Source: Ursus arctos
Lineage: Eukaryota; Chordata; Mammalia; Carnivora; Ursidae
DNA length: 64,000 bases
NCBI RefSeq assembly: GCF_023065955.2
Contig: NW_026622875.1
Coordinates: 11,200,501 to 11,264,500 of the forward strand
Direction of reading: 5' to 3'
A program made the position numbers and the translations under genes. Shown here piece after piece: positions 1 to 11,105 of this stretch. Below the pieces are notes generated by a model. It did not search any database. It was not told the DNA's origin and saw nothing but the letters and a program-made list of their open reading frames with translations. Position 1 is the first letter of the stretch. Each line of letters starts with the position of its first letter.

Positions 1-97
1 AGAGGAGAGTCTCCTTTAATCAAAAATGTAAGTAAGATCCAGGGCATGATAACAATTACTAGGATAACCAAATAACCAAATGTCCAGGATAAGATTT

Positions 98-339
98 ATT
101 TTATTTTATTTTATTTTATTTTATTTTATTTTATTTTTTAAATTTTTTAAAAGATTTTATTTATTTATTGGACAGAGAGAGACACAGCAAGAGAGGGAAC
201 ACCAGCAAGGGGAGTGGGAGAAGGAGAAGCAGGCTTCCCACCAAGCAGGGAGCCCAATGTGGGGCTCGATCCCAGGACCCCAGGATCATGATCTGAGCCA
301 AAGGCAGACGCTTAACAACTGAGCCACCCAGGTGCCCCA
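98..339 (-). mobile_element. Carnivore tRNA-Lys SINE with (TAAAA)n tail
   Basis: The minus strand carries the SINE head (reverse complement of 'gagccacccaggtgcccc', ending at 339), the tRNA-like body and an A-rich tail. The tail has expanded into a pentanucleotide array, seen as (TTTTA)n at about 98-137. The flanks are a perfect 13-bp duplication 'caggataagattt' at 85-97 and 340-352. It is inserted inside the L1. Confidence 0.93.
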
Positions 340-1301
340 CAGGATAAGATTTTTTAAAAATCACTTATACCAGTAACAAGGTAAATCTTTATTTGAGTGA
401 GAAAAGATAATCAACAAATGTTAAGACCAAGATGACACAGATGTTGGAATTATTCAACTAGGATTTGAAAGCAGTCATTATAAAAATACTTCAGTGAGAA
501 ATTATGGACACACTTGAAACAAATGAAAGACTAGAAAATCTCAGCAAAGAAATAAAAGATGTAAAGAAGAACCAGATTCAAGTTTTAGAGCTGAAAAATA
601 CAGTTACTGAAATAAAAAGCTCAATGGATGGGCTCAAAAAAATTATAATACTGTGATCTTGTTGTGTGTTAATCACCAAACTCTAGTATAAAAGTTTAAA
701 GGAGAAAATTATTAAAAAATAAGTATAGCTACAGTAATTTGTTAATTGACACAAAATATAAAGAGAGGGAAATTATGACATAAAAACATAAGTTATGGGG
801 AAGGATAAAAGAGTAAGGTTTTTGTATGCAAAGATAAGTTGTTTTCAGTATAAAATAAACATATCGATAAAGTGTTTTATCTAAGCCTCATGGTAACCAC
901 AAAGCAAAAACCTACAGTAGATATGTGAACGATAAAGAGGAAGGAATCTAAGTATAGAGAGTCATCAAATCATAAAGGAAGAGAGCAAGAGGAACAAAGG
1001 AATTACAGCACAGCCAGAAAACAATAAACAAAATGGCTATAGTAAGTCCATAACTGTCAGTATTACTTCACATGTAAATGGATTAAATTCCCCAATCAAA
1101 AGGCATAGAGTGCCTGAATGGATTAAAAACAGAACCCAACTATATGCTGCCTATAAGAGACTCATTTTAGCTTTAAGGACACACATAGACTCAAAGTGAA
1201 AGGTTGGAAAAAGATATTCTGTGCAAATGGAAAAGAAAAGAGAGCAGGGGTAGCTATATTTATGTCAGATGAAATAAACTTAAAGTTAAAATATTAACAA
1301 G

Positions 1302-1507
1302 TTGGGTGCCGGGGTGGCTCAGTTGGTTAAGCGTCAGCCTTCGGCTCAGGTCATGATCTCAGGTTCCTGGGGTCAAGCCCAACATCGGGCTCCCTGCTCA
1401 GCTAGGAGCCGGCTTCTTCCTCTCCCTCTGCCATTCCCCCTGCTTATTCTCTCTCTCTCTCTCAAATAAATAAATAAAATCTTTAAAAACAAACAAAACA
1501 AAACAAG
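1302..1507 (+). mobile_element. Carnivore tRNA-Lys SINE
   Basis: The head 'gggtgccggggtggctcag' is followed by the polypyrimidine-rich region, (CT)n and tail 'aaataaataaaatcttt'. The flanking duplication 'atattaacaag' is at 1291-1301 and 1508-1518. A third copy at 1632-1642 comes from the tandem duplication described next. It is inserted into the L1 endonuclease region. Confidence 0.93.
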
Positions 1508-1715
1508 ATATTAACAAGAGACAAAGGTCATTATATGATGATAAAGAGATCAACTCATCAGAAGAATATATAACAATTACAAATATTTATAAATATAAAT
1601 AAATAAAGTCTTTAAAACAAAACAAAACAAAATATTAACAAGAGACAAAGAAGGTCATCATATAATGATAAAGATATCAACCCATCAAAAGAATATAAAA
1701 CAATTATAAATATAT
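1464..1715 (+). repeat. Imperfect tandem duplication of SINE tail plus L1, about 125 bp per unit
   Basis: The unit running from the SINE tail ('aaataaataaaatcttta') through 'atattaacaagagacaaag' to about 1588 is repeated from about 1593 to 1715. The distance is 129 bp at the tail end and 124 bp at the 'atattaacaag' marker, with small indels. The second copy still resembles a SINE tail plus L1, so the duplication is later than the SINE insertion. Confidence 0.85.
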
Positions 1716-2248
1716 ATGCACCCAGCATTGGAGTACTTAAATATATTAGGCAAGAACTAACATATTTGAAGGGAGATATAGACAACAATACAATTTTACT
1801 AGGGGACTTCAATGGATATTATATCCACACAGAAAATCAATAAGGAAACACTGAACTTGAACTATACTTTAGACAAAATGGACCTAACAGTCATATACAT
1901 AATATTCCATCCAACAACTGCAGAATACGCATTCTTCTCAAGGGCACAAGGAACATTCGGCAGGGTAGATCATATGCTAAGTCACAAAACAAGCCTTAGC
2001 AAATGTAAGAAGATTGAAATCATACCAAGTATATTTTCTGAATACGATAGTATGAAACTAGAAATCAGTAACAGGAGGAAAATTGTAAAATTCACGAATA
2101 AATGGAAATGAAACAGCACATTCCTAAACAACAATAGGTCAAAGAAAAAATCAAAAGAGAAATGAAAACTTATCTTAAAACCAACAAAAACGGAAACACA
2201 ATGCATCAAAACTAATGGGATGCAAGAAAAGCTGTTATAAGAGGAAGT

Positions 2249-2505
2249 TTATTTTTTTAAGATTTTATTTATTTCAGGGGCGCCTGGGTGGCTCAGTCGT
2301 TAATCGTCTGCCTTCAGCTCAGGGCGTGATCCCAGAGTCCTGGGATTGAGTCCCACATCGGGCTCCTCCGCTGGGAGCCTGCTTCTTCCTCTCCCACTCC
2401 CCCTGCTTGTGTTCCTTCTCTCGCTGGCTGCCTCTCTCTCTGTCAAATGAATAAATAAAATCTTAAAAAAAAAAGAAAGATTTTATTTATTTCAGACAGA
2501 GAGAG
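2249..2505 (-). mobile_element. Severely 5'-truncated SINE tail, split by a second SINE
   Basis: About 40 bp of SINE 3' end in minus orientation ('aagattttatttattt...gacagagagag') lies at 2249-2276 and 2495-2505. It is bounded by the 10-bp duplication 'aagaggaagt' (2239-2248 and 2506-2515). The younger SINE at 2277-2476 interrupts it. Confidence 0.75.
2277..2476 (+). mobile_element. Carnivore tRNA-Lys SINE nested in another SINE tail
   Basis: A full-type SINE starts with 'ggggcgcctgggtggctcag' and ends with an A-rich tail. It is flanked by a perfect 18-bp duplication 'aagattttatttatttca' at 2259-2276 and 2477-2494. The duplicated target is itself the A/T-rich end of an older SINE. Confidence 0.93.
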
Positions 2506-5500
2506 AAGAGGAAGTATATAGTGATAAATGCCTACATTAAGAAAGATCACAAATAAACAATCAAACTTTACACCTCAAGGGGTTAGAAAAGAAGAACAAA
2601 CTAAGCTCAGAGTTAATAGAAGGAAAGAAATAACAGAGATCAGAGCAGAAGTCATTGAAATAGAGATCAGAAGAACAACAGAAAAGATCAATAAAGATAA
2701 GAGCTGGTTTCTAGAAAAGATAAAACTGATAAATTCTTAGACTAACAAAAAAAAAGATGTAAAAAAATGAGAAATGAAGAGGAAACATGACAACTGAGAG
2801 CATAGAAATGCAAAGGATCATAAGAAACCACTATGGACAATTATACACAAGTTCGATAACCCAGAAGAAATGGATAATTCCTAGAAACATGCAACTTACC
2901 AAGACTGAATCATAAAGAAATAGAAAATTTGAACAGACTAATAACAAGTGAAGAGATTGACTCAGTAATCAAAAACCTTCCAACTAAGAAAAGCCCAGAA
3001 CCAAAGGGTTTCATGGTGAATTCTATTAAATATTTAAAGAATAATTAATGCCAATTCTTCTGAATTCTTCAGAAAAAACAAAAAGGAAGGAACACTCCCA
3101 AACTCATTTTTTGAGGCCAACATTACCTTGACAGATAAGATAAGACAGATAAGAACACTACAAGAAAAGAAAATTACAGGCCAGTATCCATGGTCAATGT
3201 AAATGCAAAAGTTCTCCACACAACACTAGTAAGTAAAATTCAGCAGTACATTAGAAGGATCACACTCCATGATCAAGGAGGATTTATCCCTGAGATGCAA
3301 GAATGATTCAACTTATGGAAATTAATAAATGTTATATACCACACTAACAGAATGAAAGATAAAAATCCTATGATCACCTCAATAGATGCAGTAAATGCAG
3401 TTGACAAAATTCAACATCCATTCAAGATAAAAACTCCTAATATACTGTGTATGAAAGAAATGGACATCGACATAATAATGGCCATATATAAGAAACCCAT
3501 AACAAACATCATACTCGAGAGTAAAAGTTTGAAAGCTTTTTCACTAAGATCAAGAACAAGACAAGGGTGCCTACCTCAGCATTCCTATTGAATACTACTG
3601 AAGTCCTAGCCAGAGCAGTCAGGCAAGAAAAAGAAAAAAAGCATCCGAATTGGAAAGGAAGAAGTAAAACTGTCTGTATTTGCAAATGATATAATCTTAT
3701 ATAGAAAGAACCTAAATATTGCATGAAAAAACTATTGGAACTAATCAACAAATACAGTAAAGTTGTAGGGTACAAAATTAACATCCCCAAATCATTGCAT
3801 TTCTGTACACTAACAAGGAACTATCTGAAAAAAGAAACAAAGAAAACATTCTCATGTATAATAGCATTTAAAAAATAACACACTTAGGCATAAACTTAAC
3901 CCAGGAGGTAAAGGATCTGTACCCTAAAAGTTACAAGACATGGAGGAAAGAAATTGATGAAGACAAAAATAAATGAAAAGATATTCCATTTTCATGGATC
4001 AGAAGTTAATATTGTTAAAATGTCCATACAACTCCAAAGCCATCTACAGATTTAATGTAATCCCTATTAAAATTCCAATGACATTTTTTATGGAAATAGA
4101 AAAAAAAATCCTAAAATTCATATGATATTACAAAAGACCCTTAAATAACCAAAGCAATCCTGAGAAGGAAAGTACAAACCTTGAGGCATAACAATTCCTA
4201 ATTTTAAATTTTATTACAAAGCTATGGTAATAAACCAGTATGGCACTGGCATAAACATAGACACATAGACCAGTAGAACTGAATGGAGAGCCCAGAAATA
4301 AACTCTTCCCTATACAGTCAACTAATATTTAATTTAACAAGGGAGCCAAGAAGACTCAATGAGGAAAGGATAGTCTTTTCAGTAACTGGTATTGGGATAA
4401 CCACATACAGAAGAATTAAATTGACCCCCATCTTGTACCACTCACAAAAATTAACTTGAAATAGATTAAAGACTTAAATGTGAGACCTGAAACTGTAAAA
4501 ATCCTCGAAGAAAACTAGGGAATAATCTGTTTGACACTGGTCTTGGCAAGGACTTTTTGGATTTGACACCAGCAGTGCAACAAGGAAAGCAAAAGTAAAC
4601 AAATGAGACTACATCAAATTAAAATGCTTCTGCTTTTATTAAAAGAAACAATCTGCAAAATAAGGTAACCTACAGAATGTGAGAAAATATTTGCAAGCCA
4701 TCTATCTGATAAGAAGTTAATATCCAAAATACATAAGGAATTCATCGAACTCAATAGCAAAAAACAAACCAAAAAACCAAAACCAAAAACCCAAATAACT
4801 CAATCTGATTAAAAAATGGGCAAAGGACCTGAATAGACATTATTCCAAAGAAGACATAATACATGGCCAACTGACACATGAAAAGATCCTCAACATCACT
4901 AATCGTCAGAGAAATGCAAATTGAAATCACAATGAACTATCATCTCACAACTGTTAGAATATTATCAAATTATGAAAAAGATAAGCAACAAGTCTTGACA
5001 AGGCTGTGGAGAAAAGAGAACTCTTCGCACTATTGGTGGAAATGTAAATTTGTACAGCCACTATGGAAAACAGTATGGAGTTTCCTCAAAAAATTAAAAT
5101 TAGAAAAACCACATGATCTAGCAATTCCAGTTCTTGGTATATATTTGAAGGAAATCAGAACACTATCTTGAAGAGATAACTGCACCCCCCATGTTCATTG
5201 TAGGACTATTCACAATAGCTGAGACATGGAAACAACCTAAGTGTCCATCAACAGATGAATAGATAAAGAAAATGTAGTACATATAGGTGATGGAATATTA
5301 TTCAGCCATAAAAAAGGAGATCCTGTCTTTTGAGACAACATGGGTGGAACTTGAGGGCATAATGCTAAGTGAAATAAGTCAGAGAAAGACAAATACTTAT
5401 GTTTTCATTTATATGTGGAATCTGAAAAAGCTGAACTGCTGGAAATAGAGAGTATAATGGTGGTTGCCAGGGACTGGGAGTGAGGGAAACAGAGAAATGT

Positions 5501-7219
5501 TGGTCAAAGGGTACAAACTCCCAGATATAAGATGAGTAAGTTTTGGTAATCTAATATACAAGGTAGGGAGTATAATAAACAGTATTTTATTATATACTTG
5601 TATTATATATGTGTGTATATTATATATTTGTATATATAATACTTCAAGTATTACATACTTGAAACTTGTTGGGAGAGTAGATTTTAAAAGTTGGCACCAC
5701 AAAAAAAAATGGTAATCTTGTGATGGGATGGAGGTATTAAATAACCTTATTGTGGTACTTATTTTGTAATATAGATGTGTATCAAATTATCATATCATAT
5801 ACCTAAATTTACATATGTTTCATGTCAATAATAATATTTCAATAAAGCTGGGGTGAAAGGAGAAAGATTTAGTTGGTTGGGACTGATCACATGACTGATC
5901 GTCACTCAAATGCTCTGAATAGGCAGTAAATTTAATACCGTGGGTCTTCTTCACATTTAGTGCACTCTGCCTTATATGCAGATCTTGATTAGAAATACAG
6001 AAGAATCTAGATAGTAAATACTGCATGCTCTTACATAATTTCATTAACAGTCAGGAAGATCCTTGATCTTATATATTTTCATTTGAACTTGGCAAGAAAT
6101 GTAGCATTGGGCAAACCCAACAACAGTGGTTCATACAATGTAGTATGGGTCAAACTGATAGAAGATTCCAAATTTGCTTCATGTAAAATTTTGTGTGCAA
6201 TTAGCTGAATAGAGAAAAACTGTCTTCTTCAACCAACTAATCCCATATTTTTCTTATCTCCCAAGAAAAACTGCTTGAATATTCAGAAGTTTCTCAAGAC
6301 TGAATGCATCTTGCAGACAGTTTGTGTCTAACATTTGGCAAATTTTACGAGACACTAATTTGGAGAAAAGTCCCTAATTTTAGTCCTCAGATCTCAAAGC
6401 TGCTTGCAGTTCTATTCTTCTGATATGCAAAGCCAAACTGTCAAAGCAGATTCTGAACATTTGGGAAGTGTTCCTCATAGGAGACAATCTTTTCATTTGA
6501 AAGTGGAACTGAATCTATATTTATAACATGAGATGTGTTATTTTTATAATAGGTTGTAAAAAATAAATAAACTTTCTGTGGTATTTAAAAATATTTAAGA
6601 AGCCCCCTTCTCTCAAATAAAATATTTCTCAATATTAAAGAAAAATCAGATATTCATTAGTGATAAATCAAGCTACACAAATGATTTCAATGTTGGCAGT
6701 GGATGCCTTTCTTTAAATCTGATAATGTACTGTGACCATCAAACAGAAATAGTACCTACAGCAAAAAATATATTTATATATATTATTTTTCCTGCCCTAA
6801 GAATCCTTTTGTAATAAAATATTTTACTTCTTCGCTGTATTTTCACTTCCATTTATCACTCTTACCTAACAGAATCTGGAAAAAAGAAATTACATAACTT
6901 AAAATGTCAGGCAAAGATGTAAAGTCAGTTATGTCTATTAGATTATCCATGTTGTTTCATCAGTTGCAAATCACGCTTTTGAGTTCTGGTAGTCATTATC
7001 ATTTTCTGCCTTGTTTGCTCTGGTTCTGTCATGCAGCTAGGAATCTGATATATTTATTGTAGTTAAGCCCTTACTTTAGACTCAGCTCCAGGAAATTTGA
7101 CTTTTGTTATTTTCTCTGTGCTCCAAGATCCTTATTTTGGTTGCTTAGGGAGTAAAGTCTTAACTATTTCCAGTAGTAACATGTTTTTGCTTTGAGCCTC
7201 AGTTCCAAAAACTGGGTCC

Positions 7220-7660
7220 CCTACTCGCTTTCAACACTCCCAGAGGCTGTCAAGCTGCCTCCCTGCATTTAAATACTCTCTTAACACCTAATTCCAGCTT
7301 CCCCTCACGGGAAGGGTCTGCGCATGCGTGATTTTGCCTGCACTGCTCCTGGTGTTTCCCCACAGTTCAACCCATCTGTGTCACGCTCTGGTGAACTGCG
7401 CGAGGATTTTGGCAGGGGCGGATTTCAGATGTGCGAACTGCTGATTTTCGACAATGAAATCAGTCGTGGGAAGAGGCTGATATATTACTCTCTTTTTACT
7501 ATTTCTAAGGTAGGACTTTAAGGCTTCTTTGAAACTGCACTTCCTCCCCTCCTAGGTACCTGATGTAGGGAGGAGGTTTGCCTGGAGAAAGACGTGCCCT
7601 CGCCTTCTTAGAAGTGTGCTTTTGTTGCTAGTCCATCGGGACATTTTGTTCCTAGTCTCA
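7220..7660 (+). promoter_or_regulatory. Local CpG cluster with NRF1-like palindrome; possible small promoter or first exon
   Basis: In a CpG-poor, AT-rich neighbourhood this segment holds roughly a dozen CpG dinucleotides. The motif 'tgcgcatgcgtg' at 7319-7330 fits the NRF1 consensus (YGCGCAYGCGCR) with one mismatch in the second half. A donor-like 'aag|gtagga' lies at 7507-7515, about 180 bp downstream. CpG density plus an NRF1-type site suggests a transcription start, but no downstream exon can be named. It could also be a decayed CpG island or chance. Confidence 0.35.
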
Positions 7661-8129
7661 CATGTGTATCTTGGGCTCCCTCACATACCTCCCTCTCTGC
7701 CTCCCCACAGTTTGCTGACTGTACCCCAGTGTCAAGCACATACCTACTTATTACACTGCTCCCCCACTATTTGAAGATGAGGATTATTTTCTCATTATGA
7801 AATATTTCATGGAGATACGATGACATATATGAGAGCTATAATAAATCATAATGAAATGGCCACCCGTCTACCCGCTACACAGGTTTTAATAATAAATATT
7901 TAATTATATGGCAATACAATTCATCAGAAAGTCGCACATTTTTTTAAATCAACGTAATGAAGTACTTAATACAAAAGAGAAAGAGAAAGCAAAATAAAAT
8001 GTGCTTCAATCTGTAAATGTTTGAGCACATGTATGAAGCAGTTACATTCTTCTTGCATGCTTAATATAAATTTGTTTTGATATAGGATACATGAGATCAA
8101 AAGTCATTTCATATAGGAACAGAGTTAAG

Positions 8130-8180
8130 GATGGACATGCTAAATAAATATTTTAAATAAATAAACAAATAAATAAAGTT
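8130..8180. repeat. AAAT-rich simple repeat
   Basis: Degenerate (aaat/aaac)n run: 'aaataaataaacaaataaat' and flanks. Confidence 0.8.
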
Positions 8181-9320
8181 CTGTAAGTAATTACAGACCA
8201 AGGGAAAGAAGAGGTGGAAAAACAACTCGAGAAAACTGGCCAAAGCAAAAACAGACTGCCGAAGTGGAGAAAATAAGAACCATAGTCTCTCAAGTGATAT
8301 TCTGAGCTGAATTTGAAGCTGTAGTGTGAAAATTACTCCATTTGTTACAGTCGAGGATACTGCCATAAGCATACTATATGTTAAAACCCTTTTCAATTGC
8401 ATATGTAGCTGGAAACGCTAGAATATATTGAGTGGGTGGAATGTGCAAGTAAAACATTAGTTTTTAAAATGTCTTTGTTCCATTTAGACTTCCCTCTCTG
8501 CAAGATCTGTGACATTACCAAACTTCTAGAGTAATTTCTTATAAAAATGTTTTAGGATTATTACATATTAAAATACCACCACTTTATGTTTGTAAGGATT
8601 TAGTTCAGCAAGATAGTTGGAAGTCCAGTAAGGTCAATAGTGTATACCTAATCGTGAATTTCTGAAATGCCCCAGAAGAGGGTGTTACTACCCATGTTAA
8701 GAACTTTGAAGTCCCCAGTGTTTCTTTTGCCATCACAGACCCCTGCATTCTTGCCAAATGCTACCCTGGACTTTGTGTTTGTAATTCTCTTGGTTTTCAT
8801 GTAGTTTTAATATGCATGCACGCATTCGTAAAAATATAACTAGTTTTGGATATTTATGAAATTCACATATATGTAATATCATACTGTATATTATTTTCTG
8901 GCATCTTGGTTTATGTCATACATGTTTGTGTTTATGGGAATCATCCATGTTGATGCTTGTAGCTCTAGTTAATTCATTTTGAGTGACAGTGTTCTATGGA
9001 ATGAATATAACATATGTATCTATTCTCCTATCTGTGGATGTTTGGGTTGTTTCCAGGGTTTCTATTTTTATGTTATAAAAGTATCCTTATTAACATTCTT
9101 TTACATGTCTTCTTATACCCATAGATGAAAGCTTCTCTAGGGTGTATATTTAGGAATAAAATGCATAGGTTATGGAGTAGGCTTATATCTAACTTTAGTA
9201 GCTAATGCCAAGTGTTTTTTTTTTTTTTTCAAAGTGATTGTACTTATTTACAGTCTTAACAGTGTTTATGTATGTTCCTATTGCTATACATCTTAACCAA
9301 CACTTGGTATTGTAAGACTT

Positions 9321-9652
9321 TCCAAATTATTATTATTTTTTTTAAAGATTTTATTTATTTGACAGAGAGAGCCAGCCAGCGAGAGAGGGAACACAAGCAG
9401 GGGGAGTGGGAGAGGAAGAAGCAGGCTCCCAGGAGAGGAGCCTGACGTGGGGCTCGATCCCGGGATTCCCGGATCATGCCCTGAGCCGAAGGCAGACGCT
9501 TAACGACTGCACCACCCAGGCGCCCCTCCAAATTATTTTTTTTTTGAAGAATAATTCACATACATTTTGATTAGTTTCAGATGTGCAACATAGTGATTTA
9601 ATGTTTATATACATGACAAAATGATCACCATGACAGGTTTGGGTACCATCTA
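9321..9652 (-). mobile_element. L1MA-like 3' end fragment nested in older LINE-1
   Basis: Bases 9545-9650 match the L1 3' end in minus orientation ('ttagtttcagatgtgcaaca', 'aaaatgatcaccatgacagg'). A possible 8-bp duplication 'taagactt' flanks it at 9313-9320 and 9653-9660. Its T-rich tail was later hit by the SINE at 9332-9526. Confidence 0.65.
9332..9526 (-). mobile_element. Carnivore tRNA-Lys SINE
   Basis: Typical minus-orientation copy, from 'aaagattttatttatttgac' to 'ccacccaggcgcccc'. It is bounded by a perfect 11-bp duplication 'tccaaattatt' at 9321-9331 and 9527-9537. Confidence 0.93.
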
Positions 9653-10894
9653 TAAGACTTGTATTTTTGATAATATATGATATGATATGAAATGGTATTT
9701 TGTAATTTCAATATTCATTCCCTCAAGTACTAATGGTATTGTCTTTTAAAATGACTATGAGCTATTTGAGTTTTGTACTTTTGTGAAATTCCTGTTTATA
9801 TCTTTTGCTCATTTTTCTTTCTTTTTTTTTTTTATTGCTTTTCAATTCCTTGTGTGTTCTGGGTATGCATCCTTTGTTGTCTATGTGGGTTGCATATATC
9901 TTCTCCCAGTTTTGGCTTGTCTTTTCATTAACATGATGTCTTTTAATGGACAAAATTCCAATTTTATTTAGTAAAATTGATCAAACTTTTTTTAAAAAGT
10001 GATTTCAGTGTTGGTGTTTTGTTTAAGCAACCATACCCTTCTGCAAGGTTATAAATTTTTTCTCCAATTTTTATTAAAGTTTAAAAACATTGTCTTTCCT
10101 GTTTAAACCATAAATCCATCAAGAATTGATTTTTGTGCAAAGTATGAAGTAATCAATTGTCCCCTCACCATTCACTGAGTATCATTCTTTCCCCTCTGAT
10201 GTGCCATTCAGCGCTGTCATATTACGATATTACACAGAAATTGATATGTGTTTCTGCTTTCTATTTAACTGCATTCGTCTGTTTAGCTCCGTAACAATGA
10301 CACACATTTTGAATACTAGAAAATTTTAATATGTCTTGATATTTTCTAACCCCCTCAAATATTCCACTTGAGGAGTATCTTAGTGAATTTTGGACCTTGA
10401 CTCTTCTGAATGCATTTTATAATCCATTAATCAAGTGTAATCTCAATATGTTTTTATTTATAGAAGTCCTATTTGGCCCTTTTCCAGATCTGTCCCATCG
10501 TATTTGATGGTCTCTTGTTCCTAATTCATGCTTAGAATTATTTCTCTTATCTCTTTAAATATATTAAACTTATTTTTTTTGGTTGATTCCAATATCTGAC
10601 TTCTCTGTAGATTTGATTCTTTGTTTCTACAGACTCATGTTCATTTTCTCCTTACCATGTTTTGCATAGATCTAAGATGGGCCACAGCCTCATCCCAGCA
10701 CAAAGTTGGGGAAACAAGATATTGCACTGATTCTTTGCAACTTCTCAGCTACTAGATTAGGATTTCTTGATGTGTTTTCTAGGTTTTATTTTGTATATTT
10801 GGTCATCTTTTGTTCTAATTTCTATGTGCCAGTATAATTTCAAAATTACACACCATTAGGTATTTCTTTTTCTTTCTCTTCTTTACTATGAGAT

Positions 10895-11105
10895 AATACA
10901 AAGTAATGGTTAAGACTATAGACTCTATGATCATACTGTCTGAATTTAAATCTAGACTTTACCAATTACTAGCCCTGCCAAGTAAAATTTACCTAGATGA
11001 ACCTCAGTTTCTCACATTATGTTAGCATAAATTTGATTGGTATGTAAAGAATGCATACAGCCTAGTACACAGTAACAACTCAGGAAGTATACATTATCGT
11101 TAGCT
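10895..11105 (+). mobile_element. MIR element (old tRNA-derived SINE)
   Basis: The order of landmarks follows MIR: 'taatggttaagactatagactct', then 'accaattactagc', then 'acctcagtttctcaca', then a diverged 3' part with 'cctagtacacagtaacaactcag'. It is old and diverged. Confidence 0.75.

Larger units (their letters stand above)
1032..5200 (+). pseudogene. LINE-1 ORF2 relic (endonuclease-reverse transcriptase), broken
   Basis: ORF2 of L1 encodes the protein that nicks the target DNA and copies L1 RNA into it. Here the endonuclease start is recognisable by a V-N-G-L-N reading at 1074-1088, as in the conserved N-terminal motif. The reverse transcriptase region runs about 2900-3900. The catalytic F-A-D-D motif is changed: codons 3679-3690 read F-A-N-D, so one metal-binding aspartate is lost. 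The downstream 3' end of the element is normal in order. Two groups of SINEs (1302-1507 and 2249-2505) and many stops and frameshifts interrupt the frame, so no product is expected. Its neighbours are only other parts of the same L1. The family call is firm; exact limits are approximate. Confidence 0.85.
1..5850 (+). mobile_element. LINE-1 element, old L1MA-like, near full-type, 5' end outside window
   Basis: The sequence follows the mammalian L1 consensus in order. It has an ORF1-like stretch (about 400-640), the inter-ORF spacer (660-1030), ORF2 endonuclease, reverse transcriptase and C-terminal parts (about 1030-5200), then a 3' UTR ending near 'atttcaataaag' at about 5840. Bases 1-97 also read as L1, so the element starts left of the window. 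SINEs interrupt it at 98-339, 1302-1507 and 2249-2505. Most of ORF1 is missing: after 'tcaatggatgggctc' (about 621-635) the text jumps to spacer sequence. Stops and frameshifts are frequent, so it is inactive. The subfamily name is from memory. Confidence 0.9.
5851..8770. other. Mostly unique AT-rich DNA, no gene seen
   Basis: I recognise no transposon family in this stretch. It contains the CpG cluster at 7220-7660 and a short AAAT-rich run near 8130-8180. The open frames here are short and have no recognisable product. Confidence 0.6.
8780..10720 (-). mobile_element. Old LINE-1 remnant (3' part), interrupted
   Basis: Read on the minus strand, the piece matches the 3' part of old L1 elements. 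Plus-strand hallmarks include 'ctatctgtggatgtttgggttgtttcc' near 9027-9056 and the 'cttttcattaacatgatgtcttttaatgg' block near 9920-9950. A younger L1 3' fragment and a SINE sit inside it (9321-9652). The section 10450-10720 resembles a different portion of L1 or another old LINE, with less certainty. Confidence 0.7.

Noticed and set aside
80..364. Open frames on both strands over 80-364, and similar ones at 12535-12789, 19881-20066, 27922-28158, 44143-44346, 47523-47957, 60363-60668
   Set aside because: They read through carnivore SINEs; the peptide pieces recur in copy after copy (for example GSGRGRSRL) and reflect the SINE sequence, not a gene.
1812..2111. 99-codon plus-strand frame, with others at 2528-2740, 3352-3591, 4878-5171 and 29239-29580
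   Set aside because: These are surviving bits of LINE-1 ORF2 between stops and frameshifts.
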